Source of the DNA: Mastigamoeba balamuthi | Taxonomy: Eukaryota; Evosea; Mastigamoebida; Mastigamoebidae | NCBI GenBank assembly: GCA_902651635.1 | Contig: CACRSC010000009.1 | Span: 441,679 to 505,678, forward strand | Length of the DNA: 64,000 nt | Reading direction: 5' to 3' | In this document: piece by piece, positions 32,151 through 42,289 of the stretch | Layout of the letters: the number at the start of each line of letters is the position of its first letter | How positions within the stretch are numbered: position 1 is the stretch's first letter | Notes under the pieces: model-generated | What the model saw: only the letters and a program-made list of their open reading frames with translations | What the model was told of the DNA's origin: nothing | Databases searched by the model: none | Translations under genes and position numbers: made by a program

Positions 32151-34756
32151 ATGACTGTTATGAGAAAAAGGCATTTCGCGCAAATGTCGGCGTCCCTGCC
32201 CTGCTGGCTCGTGTGCGGCCTCTCGGTGCTCCTCTGCGCCGCGCTAGCACGGATGGCTGGAGCAGCGGGCGGCTGTACCGAATGCGAGGGCGGGCTGGTG
32301 TACGACAGGCCCCCGTACAAGTGGATAAAGTCCTCTTCGACACAGTCAGCCCACCCCATCTGCCCCGGAAATGGTCGCCCCCCCCCGGCCCCCTGGCCCG
32401 TCTGCCGACTCAACGCTGGCCTGGTCTCCCCTCTCCTCCCCCTGCAGTCGAGTACTACCAGTCGGAGCACGCGCAGATGTTCTTCCCGCCCTCGGTGCCG
32501 TGGAAGGTCACACGCGTGTGCTTCCTGATGGCCCTCCACGAGACAGGGAACCTATCATGGAGCCCTGTGCGCGGCGACGTGTCGATCTACCCCGTCGCGG
32601 TCGCCTGGAACGAGCAGATCTTCTACCCCTCTGCGCGCTCCTCGTTTGTCCCCTTCGTGGTCAACGCAACAATGCGGCCCACGTCGACGGACCCGTCGGT
32701 CGTGCTGCCCGAGTGGTGGCACGGCGTCGACGTATCCGCTGCCACGCCCCCGTTCGGTGCGCAGGTCGCACATATTGCGCCCGGGGGTAGAGCTCACGGA
32801 TTGCCTGTCCCCCAGTGATCTACCAGCGGAGCGCGTGGGTCGCGTTCTGGTACACGTCGTGCGCCCGCGTGGTGTTCGCGGCGTCGCTGAACCAGTCGCT
32901 GTCGGGCGCTCCGGGGGTCAGGCGCGACCGGTACTACTGGTGGAGCCGGCAGGAGGACTCGTCGCTCTACGACGCCGCGAAGAGCTACGCGATCAGGGTC
33001 GAGGGCGAGCCGTACTGTGCGCCTGCCCTCCGCGCAGCCGAGAGGGAGGGGTTGACGGCACATGGCCAGATGGCGTGCCAGCGGACTGGAACTGCGACCG
33101 GCAGTGGTACAACAACTCTGTTTGCGATTGCTGGTGTGGAGCTTGGGACCCCGACTGTGCCGCGGACCCTCGCAGCGCGCGCTGTCCATCGGGCTACATC
33201 TGCAACCAGAACAGCGAATGCGTCTGTGAGTTAACTCAAATACCACTGATTTCTCACGCTGCTGGCTCCTAAGTGACTGGGTGGGACAAGTGCCCCCTCA
33301 GTAAGTACTGGGCCTACGACGGCTGTGACTGCGAGTGCGGGGGCATTCCGGACGCGGACTGTTTCACCAAGTGGCAAAAACTCGACAACTGCCAGGGCAC
33401 CGTGAACCCCATTTGCTACTTGAACGTCACCACGTCGCTGTGTGCCTGTACGCCCTTGAGAGAGCGTCCAACAGAATTGACCGCGCGGTGCGCCAGCAAC
33501 GTGGTCGTGCAACCAGTCCTTTTACAACGACGGGCAAAGATGCGATTGCGGCTGCGGCTCACAGGACCCGGACTGTGACAACCCGCTCGTGGTCAGCTCA
33601 ACGTGTCAAAACAACTTCAGGTGCGTCAAGGGCGTTTGCGCAGGTATCGACACGACTTCGGGGGGCGAAAGCTCACACCCCTGACAGTTCCCAAGTCGTG
33701 GGGGTGCCAGACGATAAACTACAACGCTCGCGACGGGTGCGACTGCGGATGCGGGGCATACGACCCCGATTGCGACATCCCGGGGCAGTCTCTGTACAGC
33801 TGCCAGGGAACCTACGACGCCTTCTCCTGCAACTACAGCGGAATCTGCGTTCGGAAGGGATGTGGAAACAACTACGTCGACGTGAACTCCGCCCCCACCG
33901 AGGCACGCGTGCTTCCTCTCGCACCCTTCTGATCTGATCCTCGCAGGAGTGCGACGGTGGCCTCGGGTGCTCTGCCGATACGTGCAAGTGCCTCGAGGGA
34001 TATGTGGCAACCAACCCAGCGCGCCAGGCGTGCGTTCCAGTCTGCGGGGACAAGAAGGTTGTCACCTTGGAGGAGTGCGACAGTGATGTCTATTGCATTG
34101 GCTGTCGGTGCCAGGCAGGTCACTCGGCCTACACCCCACCCCAACTGTTTTGTGTGGGCTGCAATAACGGTTTTCTGGATGCTGGCGAGTCGTGCGACGG
34201 CGGCAACGGCTGCAGTGGCAATTGCACATGCCTACCCGGCTACACCTCATCGGACCCACCAAGCGTGCACTGCGTTTCAGTCAAGGCAAGCAACAGAACT
34301 ACGATAATTGCGAGCACGCTGGGATCTGCAGCAGGCTTGGTCATCATTGCAGCACTTGTTGGCTCACTAATATACGCGTACGAGTGCACGCACACCAGAG
34401 CACCAGAGCCCTGACCACTCTTTCACTCGCTCAGCAAGAAGGTTAGGGACGGGCCGAGGAAGCTGAATGTGCCCATTGACGCCGCAATGCCCACCTTCGT
34501 CGCTCCGGAGGAGAGCCGTATGCAGCCCCCTGTGGAGACGTCCGACGGGATTGCGGGGGTGCCGCTGGATAGCAGCGCGAGCGTATACGTCGCGCCCCCT
34601 GCAACCCTGGTCTCCCTGAAGATGGGTAGCAGCATCTGCGTGTCCAGCACGTGTGCCAGCGACATGATGGTGTCGTCATTTGGGCCGCCAGATGATTGCT
34701 CCGATCTCTCGATGATTCCTATTCCTCAATTGCATTCACCGCAGGAGAAAATGTAG
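32151..34756 (+). CDS. Cys-rich type I receptor-like surface protein
   Basis: Nine exons close in frame (725 aa): 32151-32373, 32448-32756, 32816-33016, 33070-33225, 33274-33447, 33497-33643, 33688-33902, 33947-34377, 34435-34756. Order: signal peptide (CWLVCGLSVLLCAALARMAG), a Cys-poor beta-rich domain, then four tandem modules of the pattern WxC-x4-Y-x3-D-x-CDCxCG-x2-DPDC with one starting in each of exons 4-7, then two CxxGxxxxxExCDGGxGCSxxCxC modules (DUF4215-like), a transmembrane helix (GLVIIAALVGSLIYA) and a Ser/Pro-rich tail. Splicing at 34378 (GTACGA) avoids an early stop and adds the basic KKVRDGPRK juxtamembrane segment. The intron 33903-33946 probably uses a GC donor. The start could also be 32160 or 32184. 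Ligand unknown. Confidence 0.78.
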
Positions 34757-35873
34757 GAATCGCAATCGTGAGGATAAACTACGAGATTTCTTTGTTGTCC
34801 TTTCAGCTCGAGTGCCGCCTATAGATGATCCTGTGCTGCTCTTCAGGTGCTGCCTGTTGAAGGGTCAGCTGTTAGGTTGCCGTTCCCAGTTTCTTCTCCA
34901 GGGTCGTACCGCTTTCCCAACTTACCCGGTTCGTTCCCGTTGTCGTTGGGTTCTGGGGTCTGGGGTGTGCCTAGAGCCGTACTCCTAGACGCAGAGAAGG
35001 GCAGAGTAGGGGTCTCGGTGGAAACTAGACCCAGAACGGGTACCAGGAGCGGCACGCATGTGAGCAGAGGGACTTAGCTGTTGCGCGGCTCTCGGAAACG
35101 AGCAACTGCAGTGCACTGAGTGACTCAGTGTTCCGCGGGCATCGCATCTCCTGTGCGTTCTGCCCTCTGGGGCAATGCGTCACACCGTCGCCCAGCTGTT
35201 TGGTCTGAGTGGCCCACAGGGACTCGGAGAGGAGCCGAAACAAACCGCCCTGTTTCTTGTTCTCGAAAGCAGAGGGCGCGAGAGTAGAATGATGTGGCGC
35301 CTTCTGCACCCGCCCGCCGGTCATGAGCCCTGGTCGGCAAGCAGGGGCGACATCCGCAGCGCCCGACGAAGAACTGGGCGCCGTCTGCGCCCGTTGTTGC
35401 TCGTCCTGCGCCACCGTCGTCGGCGCCTGCTCAGAGGATGCCAAACCGTCGCTGGGTTCTCTCAGAACAGACCGACAAGGGCAGCTCAGTGTGCCCCAAT
35501 CGCAGAGAACAATCAGCGCAACGCGTTCACTTACGGCAACCCGATGGTCTGCGTACCCCCCGCACCTTGATGAGATGCGCCCTCCCGCGGGAGATCGCTT
35601 ATCGCTCGCCCCTCGGCGGAAAAGCGGCAGCGAGTGATGTCAAGCGCAGAAGGAGACGTGCCCTCACAATCCAGTCGCCCCATCTTCTCATCTTCCAGTG
35701 CACATCGAGAAACCCGTGTAAAAGCGGATGCCGCACACCGGGAAAAGTAGTGGGACACGTCAACCCGGGGCGGGCGCTCAAAAGGGCCCTCCTCACGTCA
35801 TCTTTTGTTATTCCGCTCGCTTTTTTCGTCACCCCCAACTCAGAAGCAGACAAAAAAGCGGCAAACAGCAAAA
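34757..35873. other. Intergenic region, no supported gene
   Basis: Spacer of 1.1 kb. The longest frames (35025-35444 minus, 34847-35077 plus, 35438-36319 plus) lack domains and splice support. A short gene starting at 35444 minus (MASSEQAPTTVAQDEQQ) cannot be excluded. A T-rich then A-rich stretch at 35800-35870 directly precedes the next start. Confidence 0.4.
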
Positions 35874-37736
35874 ATGCGGGCAGTAATGATCGCTGCGGCG
35901 CTCACGGCCGTCGCCTGTGTGGCGGCGGGCATGACGTACACGGACATCTGCGAGGGCAGCCGGTGCATGAAGTTCTCGCGGCTGATCATCGGGACGGACC
36001 ACCTGGGCCAGGTCGGCGAGGAGCGCCTCAACCAGGTCATCAACGAGGCGCTGCGCCTCGGCATCAACGCCATCGACACGGCGCCCATCTACATCGACTC
36101 GGAGTACTTCCTCAGCCACTACGTGCCCAGCCACTACCTCTCGGGCTCCTCCAGCGGCTGCCCTGCCTGCCCCGTCCGCATCATCACCAAGGTCCACTCA
36201 ATAGCCCTCCTCATCCCTCTGGAGTTTCTCCCTCCCGGAGTCACAGCGGAGCGTGTCCAGGCCTGCAATGGCGCCCCTCTTGCTCGCGCGGTATCCTCCT
36301 CGGAGCACACGTTCTGTGATGAGGAGCGGGTTTTTTCTTCGATTGGGGGCCGCCGTCGACTCACTCGCCAAATGACAACAGGGTGGGTTCCCGTATGACC
36401 TGGCACCCGGCACGTACCGCTCGCGCCTGGTCGGGTCGCGCTCGGACATCACCAACAAGGTCAAGGAGGAGCTCGACGGGTCGCTCAGCCGCCTCGGTCA
36501 CGTCGACCTCTGGCTGATGCACCGTGACGACTTTGACTCGGACAACTACGCCCTCACCGTCCGCGAGCGCACCCCCGTCTCCGACATCCTCGGCGCCCTC
36601 TCCGACGGAGCCGTCAGGTGAGCGCCAGACACCCTTCCCCTCCGAGACACCTCGGAGACCGCGCACTCACACTGCGGGGGCCTGGGGGACGCAGGAACAA
36701 CTACGGCCTGCTGGGCGTCAGCAACTGGAGGACTGAGCGCATTGCCGAGAGCCAGCGCGTGCAGGGGACCGTGAGGCCTGTGGCCAACAGCCCGTACTTC
36801 TCGCTGATGGCGATGAACGGCGAGCACACGATCCACGTCGGCGGCGTGCAGGTGTCGCACGAGGACATGATGGACATGTCGTTCCAGCCCGGGGTCAAGA
36901 TCATGTCCTACTCCCCCCTGGCCGGCTTCTCGCTCTTCTCTCGCGGCTGGGACGCTGCCAGGCAGACGGCCCTCGACCTGAAGGTGTGTGGTCCTCCCCT
37001 CCGTCTCGATCGAGCAGTTTCTCACTTTACTGTTGTGCGAGCGCAGAACAACAACGATAGGTACTGGGGACACGTGTTCGACGCCATCTTCACCGAGGAG
37101 AACCACCAGCGCTTCATCCGCGCGGGCCAGTTCGCCGAGCGCTACAACAGGGAGCACGGGACCAGCATCACGATCGACCAGGTCGCCAACGCGTGGGCGC
37201 TGGCGCACCCGCGTCTGGACCACCTGATCATCGGCCCCAGGAACCTCGACGCGCTCCACAGGACCATCGCGGCCATCGAGGTCGCCAAGAACCTCACGGC
37301 CGCGGACCTGCACTGGCTCTTCTATGGCGACGGCGACGTGCCCCCGGTGCCGCCGACGCCGACGCCTGCGACGATCAACTCGGTCGTCGACAACCAGGGC
37401 AGGGCGGGGCAGCGCCAGCAGGTGCAGAGGTCCAACCCCGTCGCCACGTTCACCGTCAGGGTGTCGACGACGCCGTTCGCGGGGCCCAACGGCCAGAGGC
37501 CCGTCGACGGGGTCGCGTGCCACGCGTACTACAGCACCGTGCAGAACATCGGCAGCGGGTGGAGCAACATCAGGGACGAGGCCATGACGTGGAGCAACTC
37601 GGACGGCAACGGCGAGATCTGGAAGTTCTCGGGGCGCATCGACAACGGCAACGCGCTCGAGGCCACGGTCTACTGCACGTCGACCAACCAGAAGGTCTGG
37701 CTCGGCAGGAACTTCCAGTTCGAGCTCGTCAACTAA
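35874..37736 (+). CDS. Secreted aldo-keto reductase with extra C-terminal domain
   Basis: Exons 35874-36191, 36382-36617, 36695-36983 and 37047-37736 (510 aa). A signal peptide (MIAAALTAVACVAAG) precedes a full aldo-keto reductase barrel. The catalytic tetrad is intact: Asp68 and Tyr73 in DTAPIYID, Lys106 in RIITKGGFP (formed across the first splice), His153 in VDLWLMHRDD. GLLGVSNW and MSYSPLAGF are also typical. After residue ~370 a Pro/Thr linker (VPPVPPTPTPAT) leads to ~125 residues of beta-rich sequence with many Trp/Asn/Gly, unlike any AKR tail, perhaps a carbohydrate- or surface-binding module (inference). AKRs use cytosolic NADPH, so secretion or ER-lumen location is odd. No KDEL-like end is present. 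Confidence 0.85.
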
Positions 37737-38039
37737 GTGGAGGAGCTGCTTTGCAACAGCAACCCTTCTCCCACCGGCCCCAATTGCAACATAAAGAAAG
37801 CTCTCAGTTGAATTTTGCTCAACCCAATTAGCGTGCCTCCGGTCCTCCCCGCTTCCCGCACTGGCGAGCTGCAAATGCGCATTTGGGTACAGCACGAGAC
37901 ACCGATGGTGAAGCGGATACTGTAGTAACTAACCAATAGACGCGCCAGGCCAGCGCTCTCTCGGAGTATGGCTTGGCTGGCTTGCTTGCCTCGTGCGCAG
38001 AGAACGAACGAACGGGTCACAAAAAATACAGCAGCGCGT
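37737..38039. other. Convergent intergenic spacer
   Basis: Short spacer between the 3' ends of the aldo-keto reductase and TGS1 genes. AACATAAAG near 37788 may act as a polyadenylation signal. Nothing else seen. Confidence 0.35.
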
Positions 38040-39185
38040 CTACTGACGGCGCACGCGAGCGATCTCCCCGAAGTAGACAAGAGTTGCCTTGGGGACGCCA
38101 TCGACGCACACGACCTCGAGCTCGCACAGCGGATCGCCGAGCGCCGCGATCTCTGCGACGTCGACGTTCCTGGGCAGGTAGTACACCACGCTCCTCGCCA
38201 CCTTCCTCGCCGCCTTGAAGATCTCCACCCTGGCAGGGAACGCCGCGTGAGGCCACGACAAGCGCACGTTGATACACGAACGAGAAAGGAACCCAGATCA
38301 CGCGAGTGCACAAACAAACGCAGAGAGCACAAGCAACAGTCGGTAGAAGACGAGCGAACCCATCAGAGGCACGCAAACCAAGAGCACAGGCAGCACACAC
38401 ACGCTCAGAGAGAGCAGGCAATAAGCATACATGGGCACACAAGCACAAAGAACACAGGTGCGTACAACGCGCAGGACTCAGAAGTAGCAACCAAGTGATT
38501 CAAAACAAAACGCACCGCACACCATACAGAAGCCCTGGTAACAGACACATTTCAGATACAGAGAACAGAGCACGGGCCGAGTCGAGTGCGCGCACCCGTC
38601 GGGGACCATGTCGTGGAGGCTGAAGACGGGCTTGGCGCGGTACGAGGGCCCTCCCCACGGCGGGCTCAGGAAGCACACGTCACCAGCCAGCGACCCCGCC
38701 GACGCCAGCGCACAGAAGTCGCCCACCCCGAACTCGATCTTCTCCGCGACGCCGTAGACGCCTGCGTTGGCCTGCGCGAGGCCCACGCGCGCGGCGTCGA
38801 TGTCGACGGCGACGACGCGCGTGACGTGGCGGCAGCGCGCGAAGGCGATCGAGTTGCCGCCGGCGCCGCAGAAGCCGTCGACCACGACGCCGCCGACGTG
38901 GCACCTGAGCGCCGTGTACTCGGCGATGCGCTCGGGAGTGACGCTGTACCAGCTCTCTGAACGCGATGCAAAGATATTTACAAAATATCGCGTCAGAATC
39001 TGGAGATATCTCGTCCGTGCTGCTGTGGCCGGACCTTCGTCGAGGGTGATGCCGCTGTCGAAGCGCGAGAAGAGGTCGTAGCGCTTGTTCCAGTAGTTGA
39101 GCAGGCTCCGGGGGCAGCCGTTGGCCTGCGCCTGGGCCACGTTGCCGCCCGCGCGCCGCCGGTTCTTCTGCTCAGCAGCGCACAT
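38040..39185 (-). CDS. TGS1: Trimethylguanosine synthase (RNA cap methyltransferase)
   Basis: Three exons; start 39185, stop 38042-38040. The junction DE|ESWYSVTPERIAEY forms the family's N-terminal signature. SAM-binding motif I is VVVDGFCGAGGNSIAFA, followed by VVAVDIDAARVGLAQANA. The catalytic loop is FLSPPWGGPSY, diagnostic for TGS1. The last exon (VEIFKAARKVARSVVYYLPRN...) completes the Rossmann fold. TGS1 converts m7G caps of snRNAs and snoRNAs to trimethylguanosine. It is compact (catalytic domain only, ~260 aa). The second intron is long for this genome (~360 bp). The first carries a perfect GATATTT/AAATATC hairpin (38973-38989). Confidence 0.88.
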
Positions 39186-39583
39186 GGGAGCAGAGCGAGC
39201 GAATCAGCGCACTGAAAATTCCTCCTGGAATCTCTGTTGTCCAGGCGTATCTTGTTTGTGTGTCTCCCTGGGTCTCCTGTGCCGCTGTCACGCGTGGCCC
39301 CGGAAATGGCTGGTTGTTTGGCGCACTGTGCGTGGTGTCGTCCCTCGAACGATCGCTTAATGCCCCCAACGGGAGGGTGTTCGACAACGTCGGTGCAGAC
39401 AGCGAAGGGTGTGTATGGCCCACAGGCTGCGATTGTAGAGTAGTGGCCAGGCGGAGGCAGCGACAGCAGAGAGAGTTTGTTGCTTGGTTGGTGCAGTGCA
39501 GCGGCAGCAGGAGGGCAGAGCCAAACCCACTTCGCGTGCCCCGCAGCGCCAGGCGAGGGAGGCGGGGGAGCTCGTCCTCTGTC
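39186..39583. other. Intergenic spacer, no gene seen
   Basis: Spacer between TGS1 (its 5' side) and the 3' end of the WDR61 gene, both minus strand. Long frames on either strand are antisense shadows with no conserved motif. Confidence 0.4.
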
Positions 39584-40935
39584 TCACTGGGCCACCGTGT
39601 TGTAGACGATGAGGCTGGCGTCGTCCGAGACCGACGCGAGCTGCGTGCCGTCGTCGTTGAAGGCGACGCCCCAGACCTGGTCCTTGTGCTCGCTGAACGT
39701 GTACGCAGGCGTCTTCTGCCCCACGTCCCAGATGCGCACCGTCTTATCGCTCGACCTGGCGGGAGGGTCAGGGGGACGCGCGCTGCGGCGTGGGGTGGTG
39801 GGCCACGCACCCCGTCGCGAAGAGCTTGGACCCCGCTGCAGGGCTGTGCCTCACCGCGAGCACCCACGACGAGTGCCCCGAGAACGTCGATATGGTCTTG
39901 CCGTACTCCCTGCGCAGCAGCAGCGACACGTCACGACGCGCGGTGGGAGAGAGATGCGGGGATGCAGGGCACTCACACGTCACACATGCTGACGAGGGTG
40001 TCGTCCGAGGCGGCGAGCAGCCTGTCGCCCTCGGGCGAGAAGGAGACCGAGCGGACGGGCATGAGGTGCACGCCGACGAGCGCGTGCAGGCGGCGCGCAT
40101 TGGCCACGTCAAAGAGCGCCACGAGGCCGTCCATCGCGCCGCACGCGAGGCGCGCGCCGTCGGAGCTCCAGGCGAGGCTCGAGCCGAACTTGGCGCCCGT
40201 CTGGAGCTCGAGAGACTTGGCGCGGGCGTCGCGCGCGTCGTCGACGGGGTAGACGCTCACGCAGCCGCCCTGGCCCGTCACCGCCACGCGCGTGCCGTCG
40301 GGGCTCAGCTTGGCCGACCACGCCTCGGCGGGCTCCGTCTGGATGGTCCTCTTGTTCTCCCGCTTGCCTGCGAGTCGTTACGCGCCCACACGTGAGCGCT
40401 GACGTAACGCAGGTAATTCTGGATATTTGTTGATCTATTGAAATCTATGGAATTTGAAAATGTGGGAACTGGTCGGCCAGAGGTGGGCAATTGATTGCAC
40501 GGGGCAGCGAGAGGGACGGCACCATCGCGGAGGTCCCAGACCTGCAGAAGGCTGTCGAGGCTGCTGGTGGCGAGCGACGAGCCCGCGGCGCTCAGCGAGA
40601 CCGAGACGACGGCCAGCTGGTGGTCGGACTCGATGACAGATTCCTGCTCAAACGTGCCCGCGCGCCTGCGCGATAATATCCCCCGCAACGAAATATCAGC
40701 CCGCGGCGAATCGGGTGGCGGCGCGGGGGGCACCAACCATGTCTTGACGCGCGCGCGGCTGCAGAGCGAGCCGGTGGCGATGCGGTCGCCGCGCCAGTCG
40801 ACGCTCCATATGCCCTCGTCGTGGGCCTTCTCCACGCGCTTCACTGTCTCGAACTGGCGGCGCGGCACGATCGGACGGTTAGGGAGCGACGGTCTGGGAG
40901 GCTGCGCGCGCGAGGGTGGAACGCCGTACCACCAT
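39584..40935 (-). CDS. WDR61: WDR61/SKI8-like WD40 protein
   Basis: A seven-bladed WD40 protein on about seven exons. The first exon appears to be only 6 nt (ATG GTG, 40930-40935, then GTACGG), spliced to FETVKRVEKAHDEGIWSVDW. Later blades include VVSVSLSAAGSSLATSSLD, LLQVWDLRDG, AEAWSAKLSPDGTRVAVTG, LACGAMDGLVALFDVANA, MPVRSVSFSPEGDRLLAASDD, SSWVLAVRHSP, TVRIWDVG and DQVWGVAFNDDGTQLASVSDD, matching WDR61/Ski8 blade by blade. The protein works in the Paf1 transcription complex and in the SKI complex that feeds mRNA to the exosome. The stop is at 39586-39584. A GATAT-bearing intron lies at ~40370-40510. Confidence 0.88.
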
Positions 40936-41114
40936 CGCGCGACAAAGGGAGATGGGTGGTGAAAATCTGGGGGAGGGTATCTTCTTTTTCCGCGCTGCTG
41001 ATGTGAACGATGACGCAATCCGTGATGTGGCGGGGTGCGCGGTTGCGGCAGAATTTTCAGCCCTCCGGTAGTCCTTTCTGTCCTATCACCAAGGGGGGCC
41101 TAATACCTTTGAAG

Positions 41115-41808
41115 ATGGTGATCTCTGTCGGCCTGAAGAGGGGCTTCAACGTCACGAAGCGCGTGAAGAAGGCGCCGCGCAACCCTGTACGCCTCCCTCT
41201 CCCCGCCTCCCGCGCCCTCCGGACCGCTCCCCGGTCGATTTGCGGGTCCTCCTTTTCTTTTTGCGCTCTACTCACTGGTTTTTGCCCCTTCTCTCTGGCT
41301 CTCTTTCTCCCTGCAGGCCAAGGGCACCACGCGCGCCATCGTCAAGGACGTCATCCGTGAGATCAGCGGCTTCACTCCCTATGAGCGCCGCGTTCTCGAG
41401 CTCCTCCGCAACGGCTTCGACAAGCGCGCCCTGCGCCTTTGCAAGCGCCGCGTACGTCCTCCTCCCCACCGCCGCACAAAGACACCCGCGCCGTGCGGGC
41501 GCCGCCAGCAGCAGCCTCGGAAGCAGCGCCTGACCCCCAGTGTGCTCCCCCCCCGCAAACAGCTCGGCACCATGACTCGCGCCAAGCGGAAGCGTGAGGA
41601 GATGTCGCAGGTCATGCAGCGCGCCCGCCTCGAGCGCCAGGCGCACGCCCACGAGCACGACCACGAGCACGAGAAGGAGGTCGAGAAGGCCAAGAAGGCC
41701 GCCCCCGCCAAGAAGGCCGTCAAGAAGACCCCCAAGCAGCTCGCCGCCGAGAAGGCCGCCGCCAAGAAGGAGGCCAAGGCCGCCGCCGCCGCTGCCGACA
41801 AGCAGTAA
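41115..41808 (+). CDS. RPL36: Large ribosomal subunit protein eL36 with long C-terminal extension
   Basis: Exons 41115-41186, 41317-41451 and 41563-41808 (150 aa). The core reads [19 protein letters not shown], then [51 protein letters not shown], matching eL36. The usual protein stops ~105 residues in. Here ~45 extra residues follow: a His/Glu stretch ([12 protein letters not shown]), then Lys/Ala repeats like histone H1 or kinetoplastid ribosomal tails. Donors are GTACGC and GTACGT. The basic tail probably reaches along rRNA at the subunit surface (inference). Confidence 0.92.
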
Positions 41809-42289
41809 ACGGCGCACCCACCGCTCGTGAAGTGACGCGGGAGACCGACGCGCGCGTGGCCGGCGTCGCGGGGTGATGGGGGGCGCTGGTGGTTTTTTGT
41901 CCTCTGGAGGTTTTCTCTCGGGAGAGCAAGAACGCCTGCGGCCCCTGTAACCCTGCGGCGTCGGTCGCCCCCCCAGACCGCCCCTGCCCTCTGCATCCTC
42001 CTATCTTGAAGGTGATCCGGAGAAACAATGGCCCTTTTTAAAAAGCAGTGTACTGGTCTCTTGTTCGTTCACCTCCGCCGTCAGCAGCGAGGAGACCACA
42101 TGACGCACGCAAAGTAATTGTCCGATCGACCGCGCACGCGGGGGGCCTGGTGCCAAAAGGGTAGGAAGGATACGTGGATCTGGAGCGAACGGCTGGGTAA
42201 AGTTCTTGGGTTAGATTTTCGGATATTCCGCCCTCACAAACGACAAACGAGGCGGGGAAGGCGGGGCCGACAGAGACAAACAAGACCCC
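41809..42289. promoter_or_regulatory. Spacer with GATAT element upstream of the ORP gene
   Basis: Spacer of 481 bp. GGATATTCCG at 42221-42230 sits 60-69 bp before the downstream start codon, in the position range of the recurrent GATAT element. No ORF is supported. Confidence 0.35.

Noticed and set aside
35025-35444. 140-codon minus-strand frame starting MASSEQAPTTVAQ
   Set aside because: Only the first ~50 residues look protein-like; no homology, splice or promoter support.
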